In this document: positions 1 to 12,769 of the stretch, piece after piece | How the letters are laid out: each line of letters opens with the position of its first letter | Numbering within the stretch: position 1 is the stretch's first letter | Assembly: GCA_902729315.2 (NCBI GenBank) | Contig: LR746281.1 | Coordinates: forward strand, 253,001 to 317,000 | Direction: 5' to 3' | Length of the DNA: 64,000 bases | Origin: Spirodela intermedia | Taxonomy: Eukaryota; Streptophyta; Magnoliopsida; Alismatales; Araceae | The notes under the pieces: generated by a model | Told to the model about the DNA's origin: nothing | What the model saw: only the letters and a program-made list of their open reading frames with translations | The model's database searches: none | Program-made: the position numbers and the translations under genes

Positions 1-212
1 CGGGTCGTTATTATTTCTGTACAGTCTCTTCTCAAAAAGATCATTCGGATGTGTGGGGAGACGGGGGAGAATTCATACAAACAAGCATTGGAGCCTTGAG
101 GAGCATCATTTGCTTTGCTTGTGACCTGTTCTTCCTGACCTGAAACAACCAGCAGGAGTGAGGATTACAGCGTCCTCTCCATCGTCAGATGCGGAGGCTC
201 AGCCTTGGTGTG

Positions 213-3200
213 CTATAGATCGTGGAAGAGCCTCCTGATCTGCTCGACTGATGCAGGCATCAGTGTGACCGGGCACCGCTTGTACTGCAGCAGATCAAGG
301 AGGAGGTCATCAGGACCCACAGAAGAGGCCGCCATTCGAGCCAACAGAGCCGTAGCTATGGGGCGCGTCCTCACCTGGGAGACGTATTTAAATATGCATG
401 GATAGCAGAAAACGAAGCCAGAGGCTACGAGAACTGATGGGTTCGCCCGTCTCTGCGAGCACAGAGGGCAGAGAGACCTGTCATGCGGCAAGGGGATTCC
501 ACCTTCCGCAACCTGCCCATAAAAATTTGAAGGAAAAACCAGGAAGCCGTCAGCTATGTGACCTCGTATTGAGCTAGAGAGAGAGAGAGAGAGTGATCTG
601 AGAATCATTATTTACCTTTGGGGGTGGGGGTGGGGGTGGGGGCGGGAACACGGTTGGAGCCGACATTCTCTCCTCCGCAGATTGATACCACCACTCCATC
701 ATCTGCAGGAGACTTTGAGCTAACTTATCGACATCGGAGAGTAGTACATCATCAGATTAACTTAAAATGGCTGGGGTGAATTCGTCGCATTCCTTATTCA
801 TCTCATGTAGACATTTCGGGGGTTCTATCAAGAATCCGGTTTGTTGAAAGCCTAGTCTAGTGAGATTTTTTTTAAAATTTTAATTTTATTTTTTTACAGA
901 GCCATAATCTTTGCTAATGCAGATAGCAGCATGCTAGCGCAGAGTTATTTACCAAAAAAATAAGTAAAATGGCGAGATACTGGGGCATCGATTCATGAAG
1001 AACTAAGTCAAACTAAAATCGACGAATGCTGTATTTTATGTTCCAGAACTGGTTAAAATGTGTTAGAGCAACATGGGCGAAGTCAACCCACCTTGAAAAA
1101 GAAAACCGCAGCAATCAGGCCTGTCTGTGCATAGTCCAACGTAGTATAAATGCAGCTAAGCAACAGCTTCTGTACAGTCTGCGCCCTTGCAGCAATAATA
1201 AGTCAATAAACATAGCAAAAAATGTCGCAAAAAGGCAATTTATTTTTACAGGCGATCCCCCGCCAGCTTAATCAACGTCAGCAATATTAAGGAAGAGTTC
1301 AGTGTCTATCGTGGTTTCAATGGCCAAAGACGACCGCCAGTTATTTCCGAATGCAACAAGAGCGGGATGAAATCTGGCTCAAGATGTGCTTAAAGGGATG
1401 ATCATGGATGCATATGGTGAAGTTGACACTTTCAACCCCAAGGGCATCGTCCAAGACGGCATCTAGGGGACAGAAGTATCGAATATTTCTCTTAGGATTT
1501 CATAAGTTCTGTCATCGAATATTTCTCTTAGAATTTCATAAGCTAACTGATGCAACAAGGAAAAAACGCAGGTACCTTCATCCATGGAGGGCCACGGAGT
1601 CTCTCACGTTCACGGCTTCTGATCCTTGAAATTCTGGAGGATGAATCCATCTGAATTGGCGGTTTCCCCAAAGAGGCACATAAGCCACGCGGCATTATAA
1701 ACTTTCGATCTGATAATTTAACATGATCTCACTAAAAATAATCTATATCTAAAAAAATCTGATAGCGTCATGAGTTTTTCTGATGGGATGGTGCTGAATA
1801 TGGCCAATTTGACACCAGTGATGGGAATTTCAAACAAGAAAAATCTGACTAGTAATTATCAACTGGGGAAGAAAAATGAGAAAATGGAGTGAAATTTGCA
1901 CTCATAATAATTTTAGGCGAAAGAAATAATTATTGCACTGAGAAAGAAAACTATTCGGTAACATAGGACCAGCTGATCATTGTGTGATGGAATTCAGAGC
2001 TCAAGACAGACAAGACGAAGTTGATAGGGGGAAAATCCACAGAGTTATTTGAGATAGTCTTCAAACCAAAGACTATGCATGATTATGCAACAAAAGGGGG
2101 AAAAAAAAAAAACATGTTTAAGGGGCATACCAATTCCTGCCCTGTGGCACGGCACACATGGACACCGAGGATATGTAGCCCCAAATTATAAAATCCAGTA
2201 GCATCCAGTAGATATAACAGCTGATAGGCAAATGACAATCCTGCATGAAGGGTTCAGAGATATGGTTGGAAAGTGAAGAAACGTGTAAGAAATCATCTGA
2301 AGAAGCGACATTAATGGTGTGTCCATGGGCTACACCATGAATATCAACTTGTGCAACTTTATATATGAATTACATCCAGTAGCTATGGACAGAAACGTGT
2401 GACACTGAAAAAAAGAACGAAAAATGTTTCTTGTTTGCAATCTCAACTGTCGCCCTTTATTGTTCCTCACAAGTTCCACACGGACACGCCCGTATGAAAA
2501 CCCACTCAGGCTGTTGCATTGACACTTGAAAATGCCCATAAATGAGCTTCTTTAGGTGATGTGATCTAATATTTTATCATCTGTAAACTCTTACGTACAG
2601 ATAATTCCAAACATAGGCCACATATTCTTCAACAGTAAAGGAGAAAACCAAACATAAAAATTCTGCAACCGACGGGTAAAGAATGCGGAAATTAGCCGAG
2701 GTATATATATATATATATATATATACCTCTCCCATTCACAGAAATGAGAATCTTATTTGGTGGCCCTTGGAGGTGCCATCGCATCTGGAAGACTACATAC
2801 ATACCTTCATTGCTCGCATGAATCCAAGGGTAGCAGGCACCGATAAAAGCTGAAACTTGCTTTTTGATACGAGTTATGCTTGATAATTCTGGTCCCACGA
2901 CATCCGTTCCCCCATGGGCAGCTTCTGCTTGGCCCACATAAGTGCCACTGTCGTCAAATGTCACATCATCATTTCCCCATAAGCTTGCTTGAAGCCTTGC
3001 TGCTCTTTCTTTATTGTAGAGAGCTTGCAATTTGGATTTCAGATATGGCAAAGCGACCTAGAAGCATATGAAAGAGGTTCTATTCATGATGCTTAGCAAT
3101 TATCAGGGATTGGAAAAAACTTTAAGGGCAGGGGAGAAGGCAATGTACGAGAAAGGCAACTGAGAGAACTCTTTGGCGCCTTCTTAACCAAGGGAGCTGA

Positions 3201-5154
3201 AGCTGCTTGGAATCCATTTTTGCGTTGTCTTTTCTTGTTGTTATATTCACTGGCCTCCTTCGCAAACCATATAGGGACTCCGAGAAAGAAGCCTCTGAGT
3301 ATGAAAAATGTATATTTTTTTCAAAATGAGATAACGAGAAGAAAATTAAACATCATACTAAAGTGACCTCACAGAGGGAAAAAAACGAGGCGCTTGACAA
3401 ATAATGTGTCATCTTCATCAATATCTATTCAATAGTTAGCAAGGGGTCATAAAAATCAGAAAAAAATTCTCCAGAATGGCTAAATCACTCAGTGAAACGG
3501 AAAGACAAAAATCATGTGAAAATAACTTGAAATAACCTAAATTCCCAATCCTTAAATAAAGTTTTTTACTGCAGAAAAGGTACTGCAATAATCCTCACCT
3601 AAAACCCCTCCTAATTACCGTGACAGATCCCCGTTTATTTTAGGCAGGAGAACATGCGAGCTCTGGACGTGGGAGTGATGCTTCCCAAGCACCCTTCTTC
3701 ATCTTATAGAGGGTAAAACACCATACAGCAGGACACGATGCCCAAAAGGAATATGAAAATGAACCCAAGATAATGAAATGGATACTGATTTTACACATAA
3801 AAGGAATGTCCCCAGGAAATCCAAATCTAACTTTTCTTGTATTTTTGTCCCGTTTTGTTCAGCCTGATGCTTGAGCTGAAGCCTTTTCGTAAGAGGTAAT
3901 GAAGTTTTCAATGACATACTAATTTTACGCTAAAATTGGTGAATAGTTGGACTTGACACCTTAAGCAAAACCATGTTGAGTGGTATCTATGCGTTTGATC
4001 CTTAAGTTAGGTGGTACTTGGAATATCAGGGAAAAAGTGGACCGGTTTAAAATGTATACTTTAAATGTAAAAAAATAAAGAAAAATAAGCACCACCTGTC
4101 GTTCGTAAACTGTGAGTTTCAAGCACCAGCATGAGCAAGGCAAAGAACTCATCTTCATAGTCTAATATTTTGTGAAAGATCGGTCTTCTTAGAGCAACAA
4201 CCTGCATAATCAATACATCTTTTAGATCTACGAAGAGGCTGAGATCCCTCAGTGAACTAAGACATATATATATATATATACATATATATTTACTCTTCAC
4301 GTTCATATGCAAAAATAAATGAAGAAATTCCACATTCTGACAAAAAAAGACATCCTTTTCTCTTTTTGCCTGGACAAAAAGGGAATCACGACTTGAAACG
4401 AGCTCATCCTGTCCCACTGACTCTCAGAGACCACCTGCCCAAATTTCATGGCTTGCCCTGTACCACACATCCTGACCATAAAACCTAGAGGAGAACTGAC
4501 TGAGCCATCCATAATGTGTCCGGAATAGTGTATGATATCATCGTGAGCTTAACTACGTTTTCTAAACGGCCTGCGCCAACGGACCACTGAAACAAACCAA
4601 ATAAATGATACTAAGGCCAGTGAGGAAGGAGGCCACACAGAAAATGATACCCTCGCACAATGAACAGGGTCCTCTCCTCTCGACTCCAGACTATTCTTCA
4701 CCCTGAAATCCTATCTCTAAATGCGGCAGCGCGCTTTTGATCGGGAGACTAAGAACAAGAATTCCATGTCGCCCATTTCCCCCCCTACAGGTTGGTCGCC
4801 CACGGCAATTCTTTCTTCTGGGGGGTGAGTGGTGGGGGGAAGTCTTGGTATGGGTGTGATAATCTGCGCAGGTCTTATCACCGGCCAATTCCAGCACGAT
4901 GAACAAAGGGAGGCCATTGACGAAACCAGACTGATGGGGGCCGATAAGCCACAAGAGGAAAGAGAAGAAGAAACTACTGCTGAATAAGACATGAAATGGA
5001 ACACGAGCTTCAGCAGATGGGGCGAAGGAGGGAGAATTGAGCTCACGCCGAAGGAGTACGCGAGGGCAGCCCTGAGGCTCGCAGGGAGCTGCTGAGCGGC
5101 TGCCATCTCGAAGAAGGTTGGCCGCGACCCCTGCCCTCCCACCTGGAACAACAT
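213..5154 (-). CDS. PEX12: Peroxisome biogenesis factor 12 (PEX12)
   Basis: PEX12 is a peroxisomal membrane RING protein that works with PEX2 and PEX10 as a ubiquitin ligase for recycling the import receptor PEX5. I assembled ten exons by splice sites and family similarity: 5154-5047, 4201 to about 4096, 3294 to about 3165, about 3059-2795, about 2227-2135, about 1653-1573, 1178-1092, 702-616, 512-375 and 284-213. The N-terminus begins MLFQVGGQGSRPTFFEMAAA, the plant PEX12 start. Later exons encode KILDYEDEFF, ESLYGLRRRP, YLLDATGFY, LDYAQTGLIAAVFFFK and MMEWWYQSAEERMSAPTV followed by a proline run. The C-terminal exons carry the RING-like CPLCSQRRANPSV and FVFCYPCIFKYVSQ and end RCPVTLMPASVEQIRRLF. 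The cysteine set is reduced relative to a full RING, as is normal for PEX12. The gene looks intact. Introns hold GA, GGGGGT and AT microsatellites. Confidence 0.93.
571..594. repeat. GA microsatellite in a PEX12 intron
   Basis: A run of GA dinucleotides (CT on the coding strand) lies in the intron between the exons at 616 and 512. It acts as part of the polypyrimidine-rich intron on the minus strand. Confidence 0.7.
2701..2726. repeat. AT microsatellite in a PEX12 intron
   Basis: Perfect AT dinucleotide repeat directly downstream, on the coding strand, of the exon that spans about 3059-2795. A second AT tract lies at about 4264-4290. Both are intronic. Confidence 0.75.
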
Positions 5155-5457
5155 CTTCCTTCTCCCCCCCTCCCTCCCCCCGCCGCTGGGATCAGAACGA
5201 AAGGTTTCCGCCTCTTCTTCTCCGGCGCAGGCGAGGGACGACCTCGCTCCCGTTACACAGCCTTTTCCTTCCGGGATGATCGAGCAAGGAATGGCAGCCG
5301 TTTGATCTTTCCCACTCCACGTGGCAATAGAGCCGATTATCTATCGACACGTTTCGTTTTGTGTATTTTCCTCTGCTTTTGGCTGATCGGAGAGAGAAAA
5401 ACCCTCGTCGCCTACTCCGTCCACTCCGGCGAGCAGAACCCTAGCACAGAGGTATTC
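5155..5457. promoter_or_regulatory. Bidirectional promoter region, PEX12 / PPR336-like
   Basis: About 300 bp separate the start codons of two divergent genes, so this stretch must hold both promoters and 5' UTRs. It contains C-rich and CT-rich tracts near 5160-5180. I see no clear TATA box for either gene. Confidence 0.55.
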
Positions 5458-6654
5458 ATGGCGGCTTCCACAGGTCTCCGGGGGCTTCTCCTCCGCTCCT
5501 CCACTCTCCGCCGCTTCTCCTCCGCCGCCGCCATTCTCAATCCCGCCGATCCCGCCGCTCCGCTTACCGGGAAGCAGAAGTCCCGCGCGGCGATCTCCCT
5601 GATCAAGTCCGAGAAGGAGCCTGAACGGATCGTCGAGATATGCAACGCCGCCGCCCTCACCCCGGAGTGCCACCTCGACCGGATCGCATTCTCCCTCGCC
5701 ATTTCGAAGCTCGCCGCCGCTAAGTCCTTTGTGGCAGTCCGCTCGTTCCTGGACGATCTCCTAAGCTCCCGCCCCGACCTTCAGAACGAGCGGTTCCGGG
5801 CGCACGCCATCGTCCTCTTTGGCCAGGCCGGAATGATCGACGACGCGGTCCGCGTCTTCAAGAGCTGCGGGGAAACCACAGTCAAGACCCTCAATGCGCT
5901 CCTCTTCGCCTGCGTGCTTGCCAAGAAGCACGACGAGGTCGGCCGGATCTTCCGCGAGTTCCCGAAAACCTACGGGATCGCCCCCAACCTGGAAACGTAC
6001 AACACTGTGATCAAGTCCTTCTGCGAGTCGGGGACGTCCAGGTCCGTCTACTCGATCCTGGACGAGATGGGGAGGAAGGGGATCAAACCGAACATGACGT
6101 CCTACAGCACTCTACTCGCCGGATTTTACCAGGAGGAGAAGTTCGAGGATGTGGGGAAGGTCCTGGAGATCATGAAGAAGAACGACTGTCCCCCGGGGCT
6201 GAGCACCTACAACGTGAGGATCCAGAGCCTCTGCAAGCTCAAGAGGCCCGCCGAGGCGAAGGCGCTGCTCGAAGGGATGGTCCAGAGGGGAATGAAGCCG
6301 AACGCCGCCACCTACCACCATCTGATCCACGGTTTCTGCAAGGACGGGGACTTGGAAGAGGCCAAGCGGCTCTTCGCGGAGATGAGCCGGAAGGGGTGCG
6401 TCCCCGACAGCAGCTGCTACTTCACTCTGATCTACTACCTGTGCCAAGCTGGGGATTTCGAGACGGCCTTGAGCGTCTGCAAGGAGAGCATGGAGAAGAA
6501 CTGGGTCCCCTGTTTCTCCACCATGAAGGCCCTCGTGGACGGCCTCGCGAAGAATTCAAAGCTAGACGAGGCCAGGGAGATCGTCGAGAAGCTGAAAGAG
6601 AGGTTCTCCAAAAACTCTGAGATGTGGAAGGAGGTCGAAGAGAGCTTGGCGTAG
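5458..6654 (+). CDS. Mitochondrial-type P-class PPR protein, PPR336/rPPR1-like
   Basis: Single-exon gene of 398 codons. I chose the start at 5458 (MAASTGLRGLLLRSSTLRRF), because it gives a typical Arg/Ser-rich organelle targeting peptide; an in-frame ATG at 5302 would add 52 residues unlike a transit peptide. The segment PLTGKQKSRAAISLIKSEKE followed by CHLDRIAFSLAISKLA is characteristic of the small plant PPR336 group, whose Arabidopsis member is a mitoribosome-associated PPR. Downstream are tandem 35-residue P-type repeats, for example TYNTVIKSFCESG, SYSTLLAGFYQEE, TYNVRIQSLCKLK, TYHHLIHGFCKDG and CYFTLIYYLCQAG. No E or DYW extension is present, so RNA editing is not expected. The codons are GC-rich. 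Confidence 0.87.
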   Translation: MAASTGLRGLLLRSSTLRRFSSAAAILNPADPAAPLTGKQKSRAAISLIKSEKEPERIVEICNAAALTPECHLDRIAFSLAISKLAAAKSFVAVRSFLDDLLSSRPDLQNERFRAHAIVLFGQAGMIDDAVRVFKSCGETTVKTLNALLFACVLAKKHDEVGRIFREFPKTYGIAPNLETYNTVIKSFCESGTSRSVYSILDEMGRKGIKPNMTSYSTLLAGFYQEEKFEDVGKVLEIMKKNDCPPGLSTYNVRIQSLCKLKRPAEAKALLEGMVQRGMKPNAATYHHLIHGFCKDGDLEEAKRLFAEMSRKGCVPDSSCYFTLIYYLCQAGDFETALSVCKESMEKNWVPCFSTMKALVDGLAKNSKLDEAREIVEKLKERFSKNSEMWKEVEESLA

Positions 6655-7566
6655 CCTTCCTGCGCGAAACCAGCTTCTCTGTCAATCTCTTCCTCCACCG
6701 CGTTCTCCGCAGATGCTGGTCTCTTTCTGTTCCCATTCCATGCCCTGCGTTCGGCAAAGATTCTGAGGATACCTGCAGAATCCACGGCCTCGTCCGATGG
6801 ATGAACTGCTTCTGAGACGATCAGAAGTAACTATTTGGGCATAAATTGTTTTGTATACTTTTCTTGCTGCCGGTGAAGTTGGCGGCGAGTTCATCTCCAT
6901 CCTCACCGAGAGGAATCCTCTTCTTCATCTCCTTCTCAGAGAGTTCATCTGGTGGGTCGGAGGCGAACGAACTCCTTTGTACTCCTTGAAGCGATGGCTG
7001 CATTTTTTCCCGGCAGAGTCTAGCAACTACTTCCATTCTCAGATAGCTCATCCCATTTGTCTCCAAACCTCGAGCTCTTTCTCTTGGCCCACAACTTGCA
7101 GAAATCGCTTCCCTTTCCTTTAAGCTTCCCCTTCCCCCTTCCACCTTCCCACTTTCGGGTGATTGAGTTGCCTGACGAGGCCGATCCTCTCTCTTCCGGT
7201 CCAGTTCTCGCTGGAGCCTTGATCAGGCAGCTGCGCTCTGAATCAAGGTAAGTTCGGGGCCAGAGGCTGTGGCTTCCTGGTTCTGGTTTTCAGTTGTGAT
7301 TCTGCATGGAGTCGAGCTGTGATGATCCAATCCAACCCAGACCGTGAAGTCGCTGCGACTCTGCATGGATGTTAGTATGGTACGATTTATTTGCTGATTA
7401 TACAGAACACAATCGTCTCGTTCAACATTGGCCCAGTTTTTACCAGAAGAAATGAAATAAAAAAATAAAGAATATTTTATAGGGAGAGAAGTCAACGGCG
7501 GTGGAATGACACGGTTCCCGCTGAGGAGTGTTCTTAAGGGTCCCCGGCTGCGCCTCTGTGCTCGAG
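6655..7566. other. Convergent intergenic region
   Basis: The 3' ends of the PPR gene (plus) and the TLDc gene (minus) face each other here. Several open frames exist on both strands, but none resembles a known protein and none shows exon-like boundaries. It probably holds the two 3' UTRs. Confidence 0.5.
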
Positions 7567-7703
7567 TCAAACGGAGAGATTAAGCGAGGAGCCTGACGAA
7601 TGGGCGAAACCCCAAAGCTGCAAAGGATCAGAACAGAACCAACCAACGTAAACAACTTTTGCATTAGTGGCAGAATATATGGATGGGACTCGCCCCTCCG
7701 AAT

Positions 7704-7737
<34 letters not shown>

Positions 7738-10700
7738 GCTATCCAATGGGATTTCGACCAGCCCAGGTGGGTATATCCTCCCTGCTCTGAGGATTCGGCG
7801 AGGTCTTAGCTCTTGGATTGTGACTAAAGCATAGACAAAGACAGCAAAAAAGATGAGTCCTTTTGAAATGGGTTGCATCAATATCCAGATCTTTTAATAG
7901 GTTTTGCCAGATAATTGCGTGTCTTTTGTGTTTTGTGGTTTTGGGCAGGTTTCTGCATGTGGCCGCATTTCTAGCGCAATCTAACCTGATAAGGATTTCT
8001 AAGCACTCGAATATTAAAGAAAAAGCATGGTCTACTCTACTACTACTGACAGTAAATGCCTAGGTTCATGTACTAATCACTAAGCACTGATAGAAGGGAT
8101 CTCAACCCTACCTCAACGTTCTTCAGTTCAAATTCTGGACTGTGAGCCAAACATAAGTTGCCAAAAGTGTCACAGGGCCCGCTCGTGCCATGCAGCCTGC
8201 CAAAGAGAAGCCAAAAACTTAGGGAGAATATCAAAGATACAAGAGATTGCATGCAAATGATCTAAAAATAGAGATGGATAATTGCAAAACCGTTGCCAAT
8301 CACGCAGACATTTGAAATATAACTGAGAACCTGATGCCGCCCTCGCCTCCTACTAGAATTAAGAAAATAAAAGAAAAAGTAAATAGAACAAGAAGTAACT
8401 TACAGATCCTCATCCAGGCACAATGCAAAGTTCCCTCCACCACCAAATGCCAATAGCTCATTCAAGCACAAGTAGTAATATCGGTTCGCACCTATGCATT
8501 ACCACAGTATTAGTCTCTGGAGGAGTTTTAGGATAAAATACAGGACAAAGTAACATATAAAGAAGAGAGTACCAAGAAGTGTTATCCTCGAAAAGATGAT
8601 CAAGCTATAAATCCCCTTCTTACTTTTTTCTTTGTGTGTTCTCATCGCACCATTTCCTCTGTCGAAGTTTTTATTCATCCGTTCTTCGTTTTTCTACTTC
8701 TACGACCCCTTAAAAGTAGAGGCTCATAAAAAGTAGAACTCTGCACATGCGAGAAATCAAATGCCACGTCTGCCCAACTTATAGATGGGAAGAACCAGCA
8801 AGCTGATTTACAACCCTCTGCGTTTTTGACTCTCAGTTTTGATTACTGAGAGAGAAAGAAAAATTGTTGGGCACAAATAACATCTCATTTTCACATCACG
8901 AGCAGGAAAATCGCTGTTTTAAGAATCTTAAATATCGTTTTAAGCCCTAGATCTTAAGAGAAGGTCAAGTAATCACCATAGGGTCATAATTTGGTGGACA
9001 CATGCCACAATCGCAAGGAATCACAGATGGTTGTTGATTTCAAAACAGAAAAGACCACTTATCCATGACTATGCATATCAAATGATTCTAAAAAGGGAAA
9101 ACTGCTTATGAAAAGGTCGTTATCTACTAAGTCTAGTCAATGTTCTGTTTGTGGGCATGCCCCATGACGCAGCTTTCATTAATGTACGGGGGTCACTATG
9201 TAGTCTATACTGGATCCAACGAAATCGGTGATCATAAAGTGCACCATGTTCATTCTATGGAGTTTAATTCGGCTCTGGATAGTTCAGTGTCCAAATATAG
9301 TTCTAAATCAATGATGACAAGTTATGATACTTCTGGATGAACGATAAAAGAAGTCTTTTTGTTCCAGATGTGGCGTCAAACTAAATTTATTAATAAATTT
9401 GAACACAATAGAGGTTAAAAAAGGAGCATGTTTTGAGAAGAGAACGATATTGTTGTTTAAGGATCAAGTTAAGATGTCTGGATGCGATCCACGAGGTGCT
9501 GATCTTGAGGTTTACTTGAAAGCAATCATGTATGAAATAATTAGCAACGTATAAACACAACACTAGGTGATCCATTCGATCATTACCAGTGGGTCTGAAG
9601 AGTCTTGGATCACCATATTTTGTTGTGAATACGAATGTTTGGCAAGTTCCCTATTACAAACAAATGAGAAGTTCAGAGGTTTAAGAGCTGAAATGAACGA
9701 GAACGTTAGTCAACTGCAATGCAAAGTATAGACCATAGAATGACAAAAAAAACTGAGAGGTTGAAACGGTGGAACGAAAGAAATAACATAACTATAATGC
9801 AATGAGTAGAACATAAACAGGAAAAACCTACTTGATATTTTCTTTTTGCTGTAGGCTTGATAGGAGCATCTAGTAGTCCACCAAACACGGCACCTTGCAT
9901 GTCTCCAACGATCTAGAAAAGACAAACAATCATAAGGAACCGACAGAAAATCACGTTTAGCGGTTAGCCATAGAATATGATAATGAGTCCCTCCCACGTG
10001 AAGGAACTAGAGCATAAGCTTTGGATTTCATAAAATCACAACATTTGCAGGCAATTTCATCTCACCAATATGCATGGGCCTGGAAGATCAGAACTTTTAC
10101 GAAGAAGTGTACGAAGTGATATCCCGTGCTTCAATGTGCTGCCCTTCATTCCAGTGGAACAAGATTAGTAAGAAACAGATAACAGGAGAAGTAAACATTT
10201 TAGTTGATGATAAATTACCTATATAACAGGACCCATTGGCAGCTCTTTACTAAATTTGGGAGAGATGACTCTAAGAACTCAAACAAATGTGTTGAAATAA
10301 ATGATGACTCATCCTCAACAGCAGAATGAAAGTTTCTGAAGCCATGAGAGGGTGATGCTTCTTCAACTCTATGAGGTTCACTTATATTTCCCTCAGAAAC
10401 GGTTTCTAAGATCTTTTCCGAAGCATCTGTGGCTTCAACGCATGTCTGTTTAAGTTCATCACCTATATTTTGATCTAACGGTTTGTCTGCCCGCATGAAG
10501 CTTTTACTCTTCCATCTTGTTGGGAGTGATGGGAGTGATGGGAGTGATGGGAGTGATGGGAGCGATGGGAGCGATGGGAGCGATGGCAGTGGCATTTGTC
10601 CGAATCCATGCTTAATATTAGTCAATTTCTGAGTATCAACATTAGGGAGTGTAGTGGGAAGAATAGACAACAGATAGGATGAAATAGTTGTCCCACGAGA

Positions 10701-12769
10701 AGATAATTCTTCTCCGTGTGATGGAAAATCCTGCAACAGAAAAAATGGTCATTCAATTTATGAAATGAGTAAGAGCAAGAAAAGCAAAATAAACTTAGAA
10801 GTCAACAGGTCCATTGGGAAAACTCTTAACATGACTTACGGAATGAACAGGAAATTGCAAGCTTAAACGATACATGAAAAGTATATATATTTGTGATCTT
10901 TGCAATTGTGGCCCACGAAGGTACAGGTAAGAAGTTTACAGGAATAACTTCTAATAAAAAGAAATTTGGTTTTAGAATTTTTGCCCCCGCTAGGTTGTCT
11001 TCTATAAGACAGATGAACAAAAATCAAGCTCAGAAAGACGTGGAAATGCTAGAGAACAGTTAACATGAAAATTCATACGAGTAAAAAATACTATAAAGGA
11101 TACATTCAAGGAACACAATTAGGAGTCACCCCCTTTTCCCCAAACAGAGCATTTTCAAGGAACGGACGGAGAAGTTCCATCCATGTTTGTTTTTATCCTT
11201 TTTGCCATTTACCTTTTCATTCAGTAGAAGAATATTTGGACCTTGAAATGTCAACTTCTCGCACGCATGCGGATCATGGATTCAAATTTTGAAATTAGTA
11301 CTACCCAAGGAAGGCTAAGAGCTGATGTGTCCTCTGGATGTACCTGACATGTTCTCATACTGCTCATCTACTCAAAACGTTTAGCTATTTATACTCATCA
11401 ATGCATCCGTTGGATGAATTCTTGAAACTCTCTTTGAGATACTTTTTAAAGATTTGATTAATGTGCACTTTGAACTCTATCCTCTTCATGTACTTGTCAT
11501 GTTGTCTACACTACTCATCTACACAAAACGTCAGCTATTTCTAGTCATCAATGCATCCGTTGGATGAATTCTTGAAACTCTCTTCAAGGTACTTTTTAAA
11601 GGCTTTGTCACTTTGAGTGATATTCACTTTGAGTTCTATCCTTGTGCTGCAACTTTTTTAATATATATGTATATAATTTATGTATAATCGAAATTTAGTT
11701 CCTGCATTATGGAAATTGATCAGCTGAAAGTTGGTCAGCTGTAATTTTTTGGAAATTCAGATGATAAAAAGAAAAAATAGTCTGGGAAACGGGATAAACC
11801 ATCTGGCGGGGAGACTATTCATTGAACAGAAAGACAAGCTGGAAGGCAAGCATCATCTACATATTCCTACTGGATGATGAACGTGGACATCCTATGCTTG
11901 TTCTCATTCCATCGCTACAGAAATTTAGTTGAAGACTTATACGTTATCTTTGGACTACAAATTCTTTCTTTATATACCTATAAAATATTACAATTCACAT
12001 AAATATTAACTGAATTTGAAAAGGAGATACAAATGGTAAATGTTATACCCGCTATACAGCTCAAAAGAAAAAGGACAAACCATATCTATTATTTAACCTT
12101 TGCTCTCTTTGGATTTTTTTTTTCAACAGTGTAGCAGAGACATCAAGTCATTCAACTGCCATACGATCTGTTAAGAAATGCATCATTAATTTCAAGTTGC
12201 GGTAGAGTAAGAAAACCCCCGATCACATAAACACTACGAGACAGTGTATTAGAGTTAGCGCAGGCAGATATGCCTTGAATTCTTTGTGTTGAATAGATCC
12301 GATCCCGACACGTCGAAAAAAAAACGTACGTCATAATTCAAATGCCAATAACTACCCGAGGCTCAAAACAACGAAATGTGATCCAGTCAAATCTAAAAAC
12401 ATGTCCACTTAAAAAATTTAGGATCTAGCGCCTGGATATATGAAAAGGAATGAAACAAATCAAATGAAAACGTGGCACGATCGTGTAGTAATAACGTAAA
12501 ATAGAATTCTGTCGAAGATCAAACGCAACCGGAGGACGATTGCTTAAGAAAAACATAATATGAGAACACAATAAAAAAATCAACAGCATCAAACCCTTTT
12601 GCTTCGTTCCACAGGCGACCGTTTTTGGCATGGATCCCGATGAAAGGAAATATACCTGACGCTCAGTTCGGACGCCCGTAGATTCCCTCGATTGGTCGGA
12701 GTGTGAGGACGCCGACTCCTCGAGGAGGCGCGAGAACTTGCCGGACACCTTCTCCTTCCATGAAAACAT
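7567..12769 (-). CDS. TLDc-domain protein (AT2G05590-like)
   Basis: Eight exons are supported: 12769-12656, 10730-10219, about 10143-10066, about 9912-9831, about 9655-9590, about 8492-8403, about 8197-8113 and 7617-7567. The N-terminus is MFSWKEKVSGKFSRLLEE. Exon 2 carries a PSL tandem repeat (10522-10584), then LVKSCQWVLLY begins the TLDc fold. Further pieces are STLKHGISLRTLL, GDMQGAVFGGLLDAPIKPT, GTCQTFVFTTKYGDPRLFRP, GANRYYLLCLNELLAFGGGG, NFALCLDEDL, SGPCDTFGNLCLAHSPEFEL and a last exon LWGFAHSSGSSLNLSV. TLDc proteins in animals and yeast (OXR1, NCOA7, Oxr1/Rtc5) act in oxidative-stress protection and bind the V-ATPase; the plant role is poorly known. The start at 12769 matches the family; an in-frame upstream ATG at 12967 would add an unlikely leader. 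The gene appears intact, and intron 1 is about 1.9 kb. Confidence 0.88.
7707..7736. repeat. CT microsatellite in the last TLDc intron
   Basis: CT dinucleotide run within the intron between the exons at about 8113 and 7617 of the TLDc gene. Confidence 0.75.
10522..10584 (-). repeat. Coding 9-bp minisatellite (PSL repeat) in the TLDc gene
   Basis: Seven perfect-length 9-bp units lie head to tail in exon 2, each encoding Pro-Ser-Leu. On the plus strand four GGGAGTGAT units are followed by three GGGAGCGAT units, so the two synonymous variants sit in separate blocks. Because the unit is a multiple of three, copy-number change would not break the frame. Confidence 0.9.
11335..11650. repeat. Tandem duplication in TLDc intron 1
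   Basis: Two diverged copies of roughly 150-165 bp lie side by side, sharing for example CATCAATGCATCCGTTGGAT and GAATTCTTGAAACTCTCTT. The first copy spans about 11335-11495 and the second about 11500-11650. Both are intronic and I see no coding potential. Confidence 0.75.

Noticed and set aside
1408-1629. Frame overlapping a PEX12 exon and intron
   Set aside because: It is on the strand opposite PEX12; the short resemblance I first saw to the LDYAQTGL exon at about 1420-1480 was spurious, since the true exon is at 1178-1092.
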